DNA of 64,000 nt from Primula veris (Eukaryota > Streptophyta > Magnoliopsida > Ericales > Primulaceae). Below, in pieces: positions 22,801 to 34,545 of the stretch. Each line of letters starts with the position of its first letter. The stretch's first letter is position 1. The notes under the pieces were generated by a model. That model saw only the letters and a program-made list of their open reading frames with translations. It had not been told where the DNA came from and made no database searches. The translations under genes and the position numbers were made by a program. The stretch is from NCBI GenBank assembly GCA_963682055.1, contig OY821751.1, forward strand, positions 3,224,001 to 3,288,000, given 5' to 3'.

Positions 22801-25800
22801 ATAGATTGTTGTGCAAACCGATCTGCCCTTTAATCACATCAACCAAAAGTATAGAATCACGTTCCTCAGTATTTAATCTCCATATTCTCATATCAGGTGG
22901 GAAAGTTCCAGTTAAGCTCCACTTGTGAAAATGCTTTATGCCAAAAGGCCCTTGAACTTTTCCACTTGGATCTCGGTAATGCCACAAGTTTTCCCTCCCC
23001 TTGTCACTAGATGATGGCATGCTCCCAGTAGAGAGAGAAGCAACCATAGCTTCTGATTTGGATCCAGAGAGAGAATTAGCTATTGGACCGTTATTGACCG
23101 ACTCCGACGATCCAACATGAATCTCCGGTTTCTCAAATGCACCTGTTCCCTCATTACCGATACTTACATCGGTTATTTCTTCGTCCTTCATATTGACCTT
23201 TTCCTTAGAATTATCACAAATCATCGGAAGGTTAACAGTGTCACTGTTACTCTCACCTGTAACCGGCCCAACATGGTGACTAATGTAATTTTTAATTTCA
23301 TATTTCCGAGGATCATCCTTTCTAAGGAAGTGAAATTCAAGAAGAGATAACATTTCAAAGTGGCGAACACGTGGCTTTTTAAAAAGATTTTCTAGCTTTG
23401 AATCACAAATTATCTCACTTCTTTGTTGGGGATCACGAAGATTATTTATTTTTACATAATCAAATAAAAGAGCCTGCACTTCTGTCTGGGACAGCACGGA
23501 CATGTCACCATTTCTCACGTGAGCAACAAAGTCGAGGAGTTCTTTGGTTGCACAAGATGTGGTGGCGATAGAAGTATTGTTTATATCACAGATCGATTTC
23601 ACTGAAGTATTAGAGATTTCCTGGTTAGGTAATATTGGATTCTCTCTCGCAGTATTTCTTTTCTTATCAAGATAATTCACGGTAGAAGCCTTCTCTCTCT
23701 TGGTCGCCTTATTGGGCGTTATACATGGTCTTTGGGCTCGAGTAATCTCATCTATAGTCAAAGACAAGTCTTTCTTCAAACAAATCCAGTATACTTTAAA
23801 AAGATACTCCCAGCTGAGTTTGTCGTCAAAGTCTACTTGAACCTGCCACAGTAATGCAATAAAGGTTATAAACAGCATAGCTGAGGTCTTTGTTAAGTCC
23901 CTTAAAAAATTGGAATTCATTCTATCTATGTGAAGTTCATATCAGCCACGGGTAATAGACATTAGAGGAGACACAGTTAACCAAAATTCTTTAAAAAAAA
24001 TGCTTACACTCCAACACCTTGGATGGAGTTTCAAGGTACACTAGCAAGTACTTCATGCATGCTACAATAAATGAGTGTTCTGAAGTTCGGTAACGCTGTC
24101 AAATTATGTACTAAAAAAAAACAAGTATCAGTGTACACCTAGGGTTAGTCAGAATGTTTGGGATAAAAGCAAAAATCTGATGGAACAGTAAGCGGTCCAA
24201 GATTTTGGCGGAATTCTTTATTTATACCTTCAAAGTTCAAGTAAACAAAGTAAATTGTAGGCTGCAAAAATTAAAGGAAAGTAATCTGCAGCTACTCTAA
24301 TTTAAATAAGAAAATAAATGCACATCATTCATCCTCCCTCATAATGCCCCTTACTCCCCCCTTTATAGTTTTGCTTAGGCAATATAGTGAAAATTGCAAA
24401 TGAAGCCTCTCAGATTCCAGAATTTCCACTGCATTCCATTAGGTTCCATTTCTTACAATCAAACATCAGTCATATGGACATAATTTACTTCATCTTTTTG
24501 TTTATCCATCCCACTTAGCATCTCTTTTATCCCCTAATGAGGTTTTTTTATAAGAACACATGAATAGTTAATCTACCAACTATGTCAAGTCAAGAGCACA
24601 ACGGGCAGGGAAGATATCGCAGATGCAGAAAAACAGAATCAAACCGAGTAGTGTCAAAATTATACAAATAACCTCTACTTAAAGTTTTTACAGCGATTAT
24701 TTTAAACTTATATACAAACATAAGCAAGTTGGGCTTACCATGTCCTTGTTTTCTTGACCAATATTTTCAATCATCATGACAACTCGATAGCAAGTTGAGC
24801 AGAGCCCTTTGTTTCCCCGAATACACAAGTAGTCAGCATCTTTAGTGCATCCTTTGCATAGGGAATAAGTACATGTATAGCACATGTAACGAGAGACAGA
24901 CTTTTCACATTTGCTACATATATGCCAACCTGAAATGCATCAAATGGAAAAGATTTTCATAAATGTGGCCTTCAAATAATCACGAAAAACAACTTATCTA
25001 AAATCAGGAAATAATATAATTCCACGAAGGACTATATAAATGAAAATTATATCTTTACATGTGAAGATGTTTTGAAACACAATTTAGGCAGTGCGTGGTT
25101 CAAATGAAAGGACATTATTGAGATACAGCGTCATAAACCAACATTACTGTCGTACTTTTTGTTATTGTACAAAAATGAAACACCTTTGTATCTAGAGTGT
25201 TTGCAGACAGACAACTTCATTAACCTATAATGTATGTACTTCAACATGCAATCTATACAAAATCTGACTGTCACATGCATCGCCCATGAAGGAAAGAGAA
25301 AAGGGTAATTACCTTGACTAGAGCCATATCTTGTTAGACGGTTACTCTAATCCATGAACCAAAACAATCAAGCCGACTTTTTTTATTGAACTCAATTTCC
25401 AGAAAGAACTGATTTCGTGGGTATATTTAGCGCAAAGATAAAAGTTTGCTTGATTTCAATGCTCCCTTTTTTTCTGGAGAATCCTTAACTATGTGTGTTC
25501 TTGTATATTACTGGTAAGTTAGATAACCTCAAAGCCCATAAAGTTTGTGAACAATATATGACTATCTGATCCTTAAATTAAACTATAAAAGTATTAAACA
25601 AACATCTAGGTTTCATATTGTATTTATAACTGTGGTGATATCATGTTAGTTTCATGTTTCATACTTGTTATCTTGTCCTTCTCAGGACAGGTGAGTAAGA
25701 TATCATATCCTAACATCATTTATAACTTATTAAATATTAACCAAAGGTTCTGAAGGACGCAATCCAACCAATACACAAGATAACAACATCAGTCACCGAT

Positions 25801-28800
25801 CAAGTTTTATGTGCAGCTAATGCTTTAGTTCAGTCGACTAGCATGAGATTATTCTAAAATACCATACATCAACGAACGATATTATACCAACACCAATAGC
25901 AGAAAAATGGTTATGCATGCAAGAGAGATAAATTGGCAAACTAACATACCACATGTCCACCTGGCGTTAGTTTGAAAAAATGCCTCGTCGCGCTTTATAC
26001 ATGCTGGATGGTACGCCTTCGGACAGTCACTGCCAAGTATCAAAAATCCAAATCAACAAATAACCAAAAAAACTAATTTCACAATTGACCTAAAGCTACA
26101 CCATATATGCCAAGTAAAATAGTACTCCCACCACAGCAGCTGCTACATCGTGAGAAAGGATAAATTTGTCATGTTTTGTTTATTTAATCACCATTGTAGT
26201 GGCTCAATGCTCATGTAGCGGGAACAGCAAACCCTAAATGTAGATAAGAAAATGATAGGCATACAGAATTTTGTATAAACAGTGGCAGTGACAATCTTGT
26301 ACCATTGAAATGTTAGAGGCTTCTCTTCTGAATGGGTAAATAGGATTGCTTACTAGGGAATTTAGAAATCTGAAGTTTATCTATTTGTAAATCGTCACTC
26401 ATGTGTGTGTGTGTATGCATAGCAGCATAACTAACTATTACCCCCGAAATAGAGCAAATACGTAAAAAATCTTACATATAGCTAGATTAAGCTCCAGTTG
26501 AGATTCACAATTGCCCTAAGCTACACCATACATGCACAGTATAAATTCTCCTACCACATGAGTCACGGTTACCACATATAGTCTCTACATTTCAAAGCAT
26601 AATATATCAGTCTTTTACATTTCTGTCGTCTAATATTCAATGTAGTGACTCAATGCTTTGTAAAGCAGGAAAAGCAAAATCCTACATATACATACAAAAA
26701 TGGTAGTCATACAAAATTCTGTATATGCACAGTGATATTGCATTAAGACTCCTATAATTTTGAAACAATTTCAGGAGCTTCTTCTTTCCGGATACGTATA
26801 TAGATGCTAGAGAAACACGGTTAGAGATTCAATTGCAGTATATCTATCAATACATCATCACCCACTCATGCATACATACACATAGATGTATATCACTATA
26901 TCAGCACAATAACCCCCAATCGCATAGAAGGAGGCTCCCTCCATCAGAGCAAATGAAGCTTATGTATAGATGGGAATGATATTTATACAAAATGATGGCG
27001 TGGCAGTAAAATCCTATTATTTCGAAACAGTGTTAGGTGCTTTTTCTTTCTAAATATGTAAATAGATGCTATCCACTTAGACTATTTAGAAATTCAAATA
27101 AAATTTATCCATTAGTATATTATCACTCATCATCAACATATAGATATATATTACATTATGAGCATTCCCAACTGTTAGTCTATAAATTCTATACAAACTT
27201 AACTTTATATCACTCTATGAGACAATATATTGTTGTATGTAAGAAAGTTGCCCAACAGTTTATACTAACTCTCTATACAACAAAGTAAAATAATACTATT
27301 TAAATTATGTATTACTCTTTTTAGTTACTAACTTTCAATGACGGGTGAAAGACAGCGGACCCACCTTTTGCTTTTAGAAAGAAATATTAAAATAATTGAA
27401 TACATGGCCAAGAAACCTATCCAGAATAATCAAGAAAAAGAACACGTGTCCATATTAGTTAATGTACGGAGCCCATAGGACAGACTGTTGGGCATTGCTC
27501 AATTGTCCTGATTTAGCTATACATAGGACTTAAGACAGACAGTTGGGAATGCTCTTACTTTATCAGACAATTACCCCCGATCACCGAGCACAATGTTCCC
27601 GACATCAAAGTAATTGAAGCAAATGCAATTATGCATATACAAAAACAATTTTCAAACAAAATGATGATGCAGTGGTAACAATCCTATTATTTCGGTGCAT
27701 GCTCGAATATTGTTTTTCTAAATGTGTAGATATGTGCTTATTAACTAAACAAATTCGAAAATCTATTAAGGAAATGATAGTCATACTAAATGATGACGTG
27801 GCAGTAACAATCCTACTATCTATGAACGATCTCAATTCTTAGGGGCTCCTTGTCGCATATATAGATAGTTACATATCACTATATAGCACAATTACCCCCG
27901 ATCATATAGCAAGATGCTCTGGAATCGAAGCAAATAGAGCATATGTATACGTATATGGAAATGATATTCATACAAAATGATGACATGTGGCAGTAACAGT
28001 TCTACTATTACGAAACAATCTAATAAGCTTCCTCTTTCTAAATTTGTCAACATGCACTTGTCAAAAACAAGTTAGAACTGTGCTAAAAAATGATAGTAAT
28101 ACTAAATGATGACGTAGGAGTAACAATTCTATCATTTCGAAACAATGCCGATGCCTATCAACTAAATAATAAAGAGATTCAGTTACAGATTCAAATAAAA
28201 TATAACGATCAGTATATCATAACTCATATAGATAGATAGATATATATATCACTATATCAGCACAATTACCCCCGATTGCATAGCACGAGGCTCCCGCATC
28301 GGAACAAATCAAAGTCATACTAAACGATGACATGGCAGTAACAGTTCTACTATTTTGAAACAATGCAGATGCCTATCAACTAAATAATAAAGAGATTCAG
28401 TTACAGATTCAACTAAAATATATCGATTCAGTATATCATAACTCATATAGATAGATATCATACTATTAATATAAGCCAACCTAAGAGAAATGAAGCTGCC
28501 AAATTTTGTCCATTTTCTGTAAAAATGCCCCTATTCTAATTTACTAACTACTCATATACCATAATGCAATTCAAATACATAAATAACTTAATAAATATGC
28601 TCCTTCCCACACATCAATTAATCTCCCAAACTATACTTCTATAACAATAAAACATCATATTACTCCTTATATACGATTATTTATTTACTATATTCATTCC
28701 ATCATTTTTTTTGAAAATTTAAAATTCATTTGTTCGAGATCATATTTATATACGTATCGCACATGCAACGCGTGAGCTACGATTACTACTTTTTATTTAA

Positions 28801-29907
28801 AAGTACTATAGTGCATACTGTGTGATTTTCGTTAATATTAATTGGCTCTTTAGTACTGTGTGATCAAAAGTATTATTTCTTTTTGTTATTCAAGTGGATA
28901 TCGGCACAATTACCCCCGATTGCATAGCACGAGGCTCCCGCATCGGAACAAATCAAAGTCATACTAAACGATGACATGGCAGTAACAATTCTACTATTTC
29001 AAAACAATGCAGATGCGTATCAAGTACACAATAAAGTATATGCGCACTCATAAATATCTACATATATATGCATATCACTATAGTAGTTGCTGATTACTCA
29101 AGCTTGCAATCTAGTCCTTAAGTTTATAACCAATTGCATTTCAAACCACAAATCAAGGAAATATATAGATAGATACAAATATAGATACACACATGGGAGT
29201 AAATCAGCAATTACAAAACCATAAACAGAAACAATATTCATAGAAAACGATGCTCAATCTCAGGGCTCTCCGAATCGCGTATATAGATAGATAGATACAT
29301 ATCACGATATCAGCATTTCGAAAACCATAAACATAAAATAATGTTAAACGATGATGTGACACTTACAATCCTACTACTCTGTCTATATATCAACAATAAC
29401 AACATCCCCGATTGCAAAGCACGACGATCTCTCTCTCTCTCTCTATTTAGTTTCCGTTAATGGGAGTGGGTCGAGTGGCGCCAATACATATTTTAGATAC
29501 ATATACGAGTATACCAGCACTAGAAAACCGTAAACAGAAACAATATTAATAGAAAACGATGACATGGCAGTACGAATCGTAGGTATATAGATAGATAGAT
29601 ATATAGATAGAATCAGCACAGAAACTCACCCCCGATCGCATAACACTAAGCTCCCACCGTCGAAACAAATAAAGCAAACGTCCTCGTCCTCATCCTCCTT
29701 CTTCTTCACTTTCCCTCTCTTCTTAGCCGATTCTCCCTTCGGTGGCCGTCCCCTCCTCCTCTTCTCCACCGTAGGAACCGTCTCCTCTGGCATCGGAACA
29801 CCCTCCTCTGCCGCTGCCGGTGAGGGGGAATCCACAGCGGAGCTACGGTTCTCGGCCTCCTTGCACAGCCAGTAGAGAGCCGAGGTCGAAAACTTCTCCG
29901 GTTCCAT
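19877..29907 (-). CDS. NERD/C3H44-like PHD-SWIB-GYF-CCCH protein lacking Plus-3
   Basis: Four exons with GT-AG borders (29630-29907, 25950-26029, 24739-24929, 19877-23842) join to 4515 nt, 1504 residues, with consistent phases. In order: an AT-hook-like RRRGRPPKG (about 50-58), a PHD finger from CFIC at 78-81 through the Cys-rich block ending near 175, a SWIB-like domain (about 284-365), a GYF domain (about 469-512; [15 protein letters not shown]), a long low-complexity region, and a terminal CCCH finger C-x7-C-x5-C-x3-H (last 20 residues). This matches Arabidopsis NERD (C3H19) and C3H44, proteins that bind histone H3 and, for NERD, act in RNA-directed chromatin silencing with ARGONAUTE2. Those have a Plus-3 domain between SWIB and GYF; here only about 100 residues separate them and none resembles Plus-3. 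The last exon is a single 4-kb block. The gene looks intact. Confidence 0.93.
20046..20230 (-). repeat. Four 17-residue RS/RE repeats in the NERD-like protein
   Basis: The C-terminal linker has four units of the form [15 protein letters not shown], 51 nt each, just before the CCCH finger. Basic Ser/Pro-rich repeats of this sort are common in nuclear RNA-associated proteins; here they look recently expanded at the DNA level. Confidence 0.85.
21840..22290 (-). repeat. 38-residue tandem repeats in the NERD-like protein
   Basis: Four to five units of 114 nt encode the pattern [20 protein letters not shown] followed by [18 protein letters not shown] further diverged unit lies separately at about 21110-21230. 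The units are nearly identical in DNA, so the expansion is recent. I know no function for them. Confidence 0.85.
24051..24166. repeat. Intron 3 segment duplicated at 63883-63998
   Basis: This 116-bp stretch in the last intron of the NERD-like gene recurs at the end of the window with a single mismatch, including an identical run of nine A. See the CYP96-like pseudogene entry. Confidence 0.92.
26260..29610. repeat. Degenerate repeat array in intron 1 with copies of exon 1 end
   Basis: Units of roughly 300-450 bp share a block around GATGACATGGCAGTAACA and a block ATTACCCCCGATYGCATAGC that is homologous to the exon 1 end and its donor (29621-29680). Exon-like blocks occur at about 26436-26460, 26900-26960, 27561-27626, 27887-27944, 28256-28314, 28901-28958 and 29391-29430. 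On the gene's strand most end in GGGG followed by GTAATT, a good 5' splice site. The array is interrupted at about 28453-28900 by another repeat. Confidence 0.8.
28453..28905. mobile_element. Dispersed repeat inserted in the intron 1 array
   Basis: The insert begins TCATACTATTAATATAAGC and breaks the intron array. Its right 140 bp (about 28770-28910) matches 35090-35235 in inverted orientation, including TTATTCAAGTGGATATCGG. The start resembles Helitron 5' ends, but I see no CTRR end with a hairpin, so the class is undecided. Confidence 0.5.
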
Positions 29908-30264
29908 TTTTATTTGGTTTGATTGATTAAAATTTAAACCCTAATTTTACATATATATTTATTTAGATTGAGAATATATATATATATATATAGTGACGGT
30001 GCCGTGGGGGGTTTTAGAGAGAGAATGTGGGGAGAGATGATTGGGGGGTTTGTGAGCTGAGTAATTTTAATACTAGAGTAATATATTCTATATATCGAAA
30101 TATTTGTTGAATTTAGTAAGGAAAAGTATTTTAAATGTGAAAAAAAAGCTGATAAAACTATTGGTGACAACTATCAAATGGGAATTTGTAGTGTTTGGCA
30201 TCGAAAATAAAAAAATTAATTTTGTTTTTTTTATTGATTTTAAACTCTTATATCCAGAACCGAA
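29908..30264 (-). promoter_or_regulatory. 5' flank of the NERD-like gene
   Basis: AT-rich DNA upstream of the start codon includes a TA run (29974-29992) and, on the gene's strand, CTCTCT-rich leader-like sequence near 30015-30035. No TATA box can be singled out. Confidence 0.35.
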
Positions 30265-30950
30265 AGAAATTAACTTAAGTGTTTGTAATGTTTAATCTGT
30301 CTCCCTTACTCGCGTTAGAAAAAGTAACTTAAGTGTTTGTAATGCTTAATCTGTCTTCATTATCCGGATTAAAGTAAGTAACTTAAGTATTTATAATGAT
30401 TAATTTGTTTCTCTTACCCGCGCTAAAAAAAGTAACTTAAGAGTTTGTAATGTTTAATCTGTCTTTCTTATCCGCGTTAAAGAAAGTAAATTAACTATTT
30501 TTAATGATTAATTTGTTTCACTTACCCGCGTTAAAAAAATAACTTAAGTGTTTGTAATGCTTAATCTGTCTCACTTACCTGCGGTAAAGAAAGTAAATTA
30601 AGTATTTATAATGATTAATTTCTTTCCCTTACCCACGCTAAAAAAATGTAACTTAAGAGTTTGTAATGCTTAATTTGTCTCCATTATGCGGGTTAAAGAA
30701 AGTAACTTAAGTGTTTGTAATTATTAATCTGTCTCCCTTACCTGGGTTAAAGAAAGTAACTTTAAGTGTTCGTAATGCTTAATCTGTCTTTCTTACTCGT
30801 GCTAAAGAAAGTAAATTAAGTGTTTGTAATGATTAATTTGTCTCTGTTACCCACGTTAAAGAAAGTAACTTAAGTGTTCATAATGCTTACGTGAAGAAAA
30901 CCGAGGTAATGACATTCGGAAGTTATCCATCCCTCTTACCCGCGTTAAAT
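30265..30950. repeat. 54-bp minisatellite, twelve units
   Basis: Twelve units spaced 53-55 bp begin at about 30271, 30325, 30379, 30433, 30487, 30540, 30594, 30649, 30703, 30757, 30812 and 30866. The core reads AGTAACTTAAGTGTTTGTAA then TGCTTAATCTGTCTC and CTTACCCGCGTTAAAGA. The units diverge by several substitutions each. It lies directly upstream of the NERD-like promoter. Confidence 0.92.
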
Positions 30951-31341
30951 ATTTAAATCCAATTCGAATATCTATTATGAATATGATTTTTAGTTAAAAA
31001 TTTTACGGCTTCATTTCGTAACAGTTTTTTGGCAGTATTTTTAGATTTCTGATACCAAAAATCACTAGGTGTTTGGACAATTAGATTGATTATTTCTTCA
31101 AAAACAGAGTTTTTAGACTAAAAAAAAGCTAGAAAATTCCAAAAAATAAGAAATTTAGATTTTCGTTTAGTTTTGAAACATAGGTATGTTTAAAATCTAA
31201 ATTCTAACGAGATACCAAACACCTTGACTTTCAGAAGAATTAGACACATTAGTCTGAAAATATGGAACAAAAACTGAAGAAACATAAAATTGTATTGGCT
31301 AGAATAAATTATAATTTCATTTAACAAATAAAATAACAAGA
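30951..31341. other. AT-rich intergenic DNA
   Basis: No gene is seen. A short inverted pair GGTGTTTGG (about 31068) and CCAAACACC (about 31215) might bound a small MITE, but the arms are too short to be sure. Confidence 0.35.
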
Positions 31342-31414
31342 TTCTGTTGCCAGGACTTGAACCCGGGTCTCTCGGGTGAGAGCCGAGTACCCTGATCAAC
31401 TAGACTACAACAGA
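31342..31414 (-). tRNA. tRNA-Glu (anticodon CTC)
   Basis: The 73-nt minus-strand sequence folds as a cloverleaf. The acceptor stem pairs TCTGTTG with CAACAGA at all seven positions, the anticodon stem CTCGG pairs with CCGAG around loop CTCTCAC (anticodon CTC, Glu), and the T arm holds GGTTCAAGTCC, a good B box. A TTTT run lies shortly downstream on the minus strand. Compared with the usual plant tRNA-Glu, acceptor position 3 and its partner have both changed, so pairing is kept. It delivers glutamate to GAG codons. It is probably functional, although changes in the D loop leave some doubt. Confidence 0.85.
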
Positions 31415-31935
31415 ATTTATGTTATTAATTTCAAATAATAAGTTTATTTATTATCAATTAGAATCTCTCACACATTGTTTCAAAGATCAGATTAAATGAC
31501 TCTTTTACCCCCAAATCCCATGTATCTAAATCAGTTTTTTATTTTCTAGTTCATTCTTGGGGAAATTAAGAATTGATCTCTTAAAACGAAATTATTTAAT
31601 AATTAGTCATCATTCTAAAGTTATTTAAGGATTGGTTTTCCTTTTAGAAAATTATTTAATTTTAGCTACACTTCACATAAATATAAAAGAGGATTTTATT
31701 CTATTTTGATTCACTTTTCACAATTGCTTTCTCTCTCTAAAAACACACCCCACACCTAACTTACTATCACCGTCACGTTCCGTTACGTGCCGCCATCGGA
31801 GAAGGTAACCGGCGAACGGAGAAGAGCTTCCGTTGCTCTTCCCGTCTTTGTCTCTCGCTACCCCCCCCTCCCTCTCTATCTCTCTCTCTCTCTATAAATA
31901 GTTCTCACCGACGACATAGCCTTGTCGTCGACGTG
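31415..31935. other. Intergenic DNA with CT-rich, promoter-like stretch
   Basis: About 31480-31560 recurs in diverged form at 35325-35420 (TTAAATGACTCTTTTACC shared). About 31730-31935 turns GC-richer with CT runs (31870-31893) and a TATAAATA at about 31893-31900, which looks like a promoter or 5' UTR, but no gene follows: a solo LTR is inserted at 31941. Confidence 0.4.
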
Positions 31936-31940
31936 GCAGG

Positions 31941-33201
31941 TGTTGGTCCGTAGGTGTCTAAACCTTAGAGGGGGGGTGAATAAGGTTTTCGTACGTTTTT
32001 TGCGGAATAAAAACTATGGTTTATTAACTAAGCTAATTAGTGGATTTTATAACTTAAACACTTTCGTTAACAAATTATTGCTAATTTAATCTATGCAAGC
32101 AATAAATATGAGCGATAAATAAATGCGAAAGGTAAAAGTTAAGGGAAAGAAATAACGCAAGATTTATAGAGGTTCGGCAAAACGCGCCTATGTGCTCTCC
32201 TCGGTATTTTCACTACCGAGTGTTTCACTAGAATCTCGTTCCAAGGTTACAACCTAACGAGCTTGATCAACCGATTAAGCTCTCTCTCACTTTATGAGTA
32301 TCCCAAATGAAAAGCCTAGAGCTTTTAAGCTACACTTGCTTAAAAGCCTCTACCCGATCACTCGCTCACAAATGAGTTTATAAAATACTCTTTTACAAGA
32401 TTGAATTCGAATGGATCGCTCACTAACAAGTAATATCTCGATGTTTATAAGATTACAATAATAATACACTCGAGAATATTTTTTGAAATAAGTGAGACAA
32501 TTAAGTAGTATATAAGCTTGTATGATCTTTGAATTTGAAAGCTTGAAGTTGTGTAGAATGTTGGGTGTCTTCTACAAAGGATATTGGGGCTTTTTGTAGA
32601 GCGAAAAAGGTCCAGTAATTAATGCATGACCGTTGGCAGTTGTTGAGCAGATTACCCACTTGTTTACAGCAGTTCGCCCAATTTTCAGGATAAGCTGAAA
32701 AGCTGGAATTTGAAATTCTACAGAAACGATCGGTCGTTTCTGAAAAACGATCGGTCGTTTTTCATCTGTGCTCACTGGAAGAATTCCTACTTAAAACGAT
32801 CGGTAGTTTTAAGCTTATGATCGGTCGTTTTTGTTCTTTGCTCACTGGAAGAAATCTACTCATAAACGATCGGTTGTTTTAACTGTATGATCGGTCATTT
32901 TTTGATCAGTACTCTCTGGAAGAAATATATTCAAAAAATGATCGATCGTTTATGCCTCATGATCAGTCGTTTTTGTTCTTGCAATTGTTTCGGTTTTCTC
33001 GACATACTTTGAAAACCCGTAACTAGTCCGTATCAATTCCGATTGAGGTTCCGCTTGATCCGTTGGCTTCGATTTTTAATAAACTATTATTTCAAACCTT
33101 TCACACACTAGATAAATGATTAGAACGCAAAACGAGCTTTTATTATGTTTTACAAATTTTGTTATCATTAAAATAATCGATTTGAAGAACATCGTTCAAA
33201 A
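31941..33201 (-). mobile_element. Solo LTR related to the gag-only copia element
   Basis: It starts TGTTGGTCCG, ends GTTCAAAA (expected CA mutated) and is flanked by the 5-bp duplication GCAGG at 31936-31940 and 33202-33206. The first 400 bp follow the 3003-4148 LTR closely (GAGGTTCGGCAAAACGCGCC, TCCTCGGTA). About 32720-32975 holds eight GATCGGTCG-type motifs like those of the other LTR although the surrounding sequence is diverged. No internal region remains, so it arose by LTR-LTR recombination. Confidence 0.9.
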
Positions 33202-33206
33202 GCAGG

Positions 33207-33480
33207 GGATGTGTCTTTCTCGCCGTGGTGGTGGCGGCCTGGTGGTGGTGTTCTCAAATCCTAGTTGCTGCTAAATTCCCCAAGGACCTATTTTGTAAAT
33301 TTGATAAAGTTTAGTTTTATGTTTTGTTTCGTTTTGTTTTGGTCCACATATTTTTAAAATATATTGCAATTCAGACTTCAATTGTTAAAACGAAACAGAT
33401 TTGACTGATAAAGTTTAAAACATGGCAATAGATTACTGTTAATGGTCATAGACTACTTTAATCTAATTATTAGTTACATA
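33207..33480. other. Right flank of the solo LTR
   Basis: A short GC-rich stretch (GGTGGTGGCGGCCTGGTGG, about 33228-33247) continues the promoter-like or leader-like DNA left of the solo LTR. No open frame of note is present. Confidence 0.35.
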
Positions 33481-34545
33481 AAAAGACAAAGTCTGTTTTT
33501 AAAATAACTTACACTGTTTTTTAAATTACTCAAAATGTTTTTAAAACGACTCAAACTGTTTTTAAAATTACTTAAAACTATTTAGACTCTTTTTAAAATG
33601 ACTTAAAACGACTCAGACCGTTTTTAAAATGACTTAAAAGGACTCAGACTGTTTTTAAATAACTTAAAACAACTCAAACTGTTATTTAAAATTACTTAAA
33701 ATGACTTGGACTGTTTTTATAATTACTCATACTGTTTTTACAATTACTCATACTGTTTTTAAAATGACTTAAAATGACCTAGACTATTTTTAAAATGACT
33801 TAAAACGACTCAGTCTGTTTTTAAAACAACTCCGACTGTTTTTAAATGACTTAAAACAAATCAAACTGTTTTTTAAAATGACTTAAAATAACTTAGACTG
33901 TTTTTACAATTACTCGGACTGTTTTTAAAATGATTACAAACGACTCAGGCTATTTTTAAATCAACTCCGACTGTTTTTAAACGACTTAAAACAACGTAGA
34001 CTATTTTTTAAAATGACTTAAGACGGCTTAAAATGTGTTTGAAATTATTCAGAATGTTTTTAAAATGACTTAAAACGGCTCAGACTGTATTTGAAATTAC
34101 TCATACTGTTTTTAAAATAACTTAAAACGACTATGAATGTTTTTAAAATGACTTCAAAACTACTCAGACTCTTTTTAAATGACTTAAAACAACTCATACT
34201 ATTATTTCAAACGACTAAAAATGACTTAGACTATTTTTAAAATGTGTTAAAATGACTCGGACTGTTTTAAAATGAATTAAAACGACTCAGAATGTTTTTA
34301 AAATGACTTAAAACGACTCACACTATTTTTAAAATTACTCAAAATGTTTTTAAACGAATTAGACTGCTTTTAAAATGACTTAAAACGACTCATACTGTTT
34401 TTGAAATTACTCAAACTTTTTAAAATGACTGAAAACGACTCAGACTGTTTTTAAAATGACTTAAAACATTTCAGAATATTTTTAAAATTACTCAGACTAT
34501 TTTTAAAATAACTAAGACTGTTTTTTAAATCACTCGGACTGTTTT
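33481..34545. repeat. Degenerate array of about 31-bp units
   Basis: About 1 kb is built from variants of CTGTTTTTAAAATGACTTAA followed by AACGACTCAGA. Some units are halved or fused. It is non-coding in all frames and very AT-rich. Confidence 0.88.

Noticed and set aside
28453..28905. Helitron
   Set aside because: The start resembles Helitron ends, but no CTRR terminus with a preceding hairpin was found, so it is listed only as a dispersed repeat.
30265..30950. CRISPR-like array
   Set aside because: The spacing is regular, but units are contiguous and diverged with no unique spacers, and the genome is a plant's.
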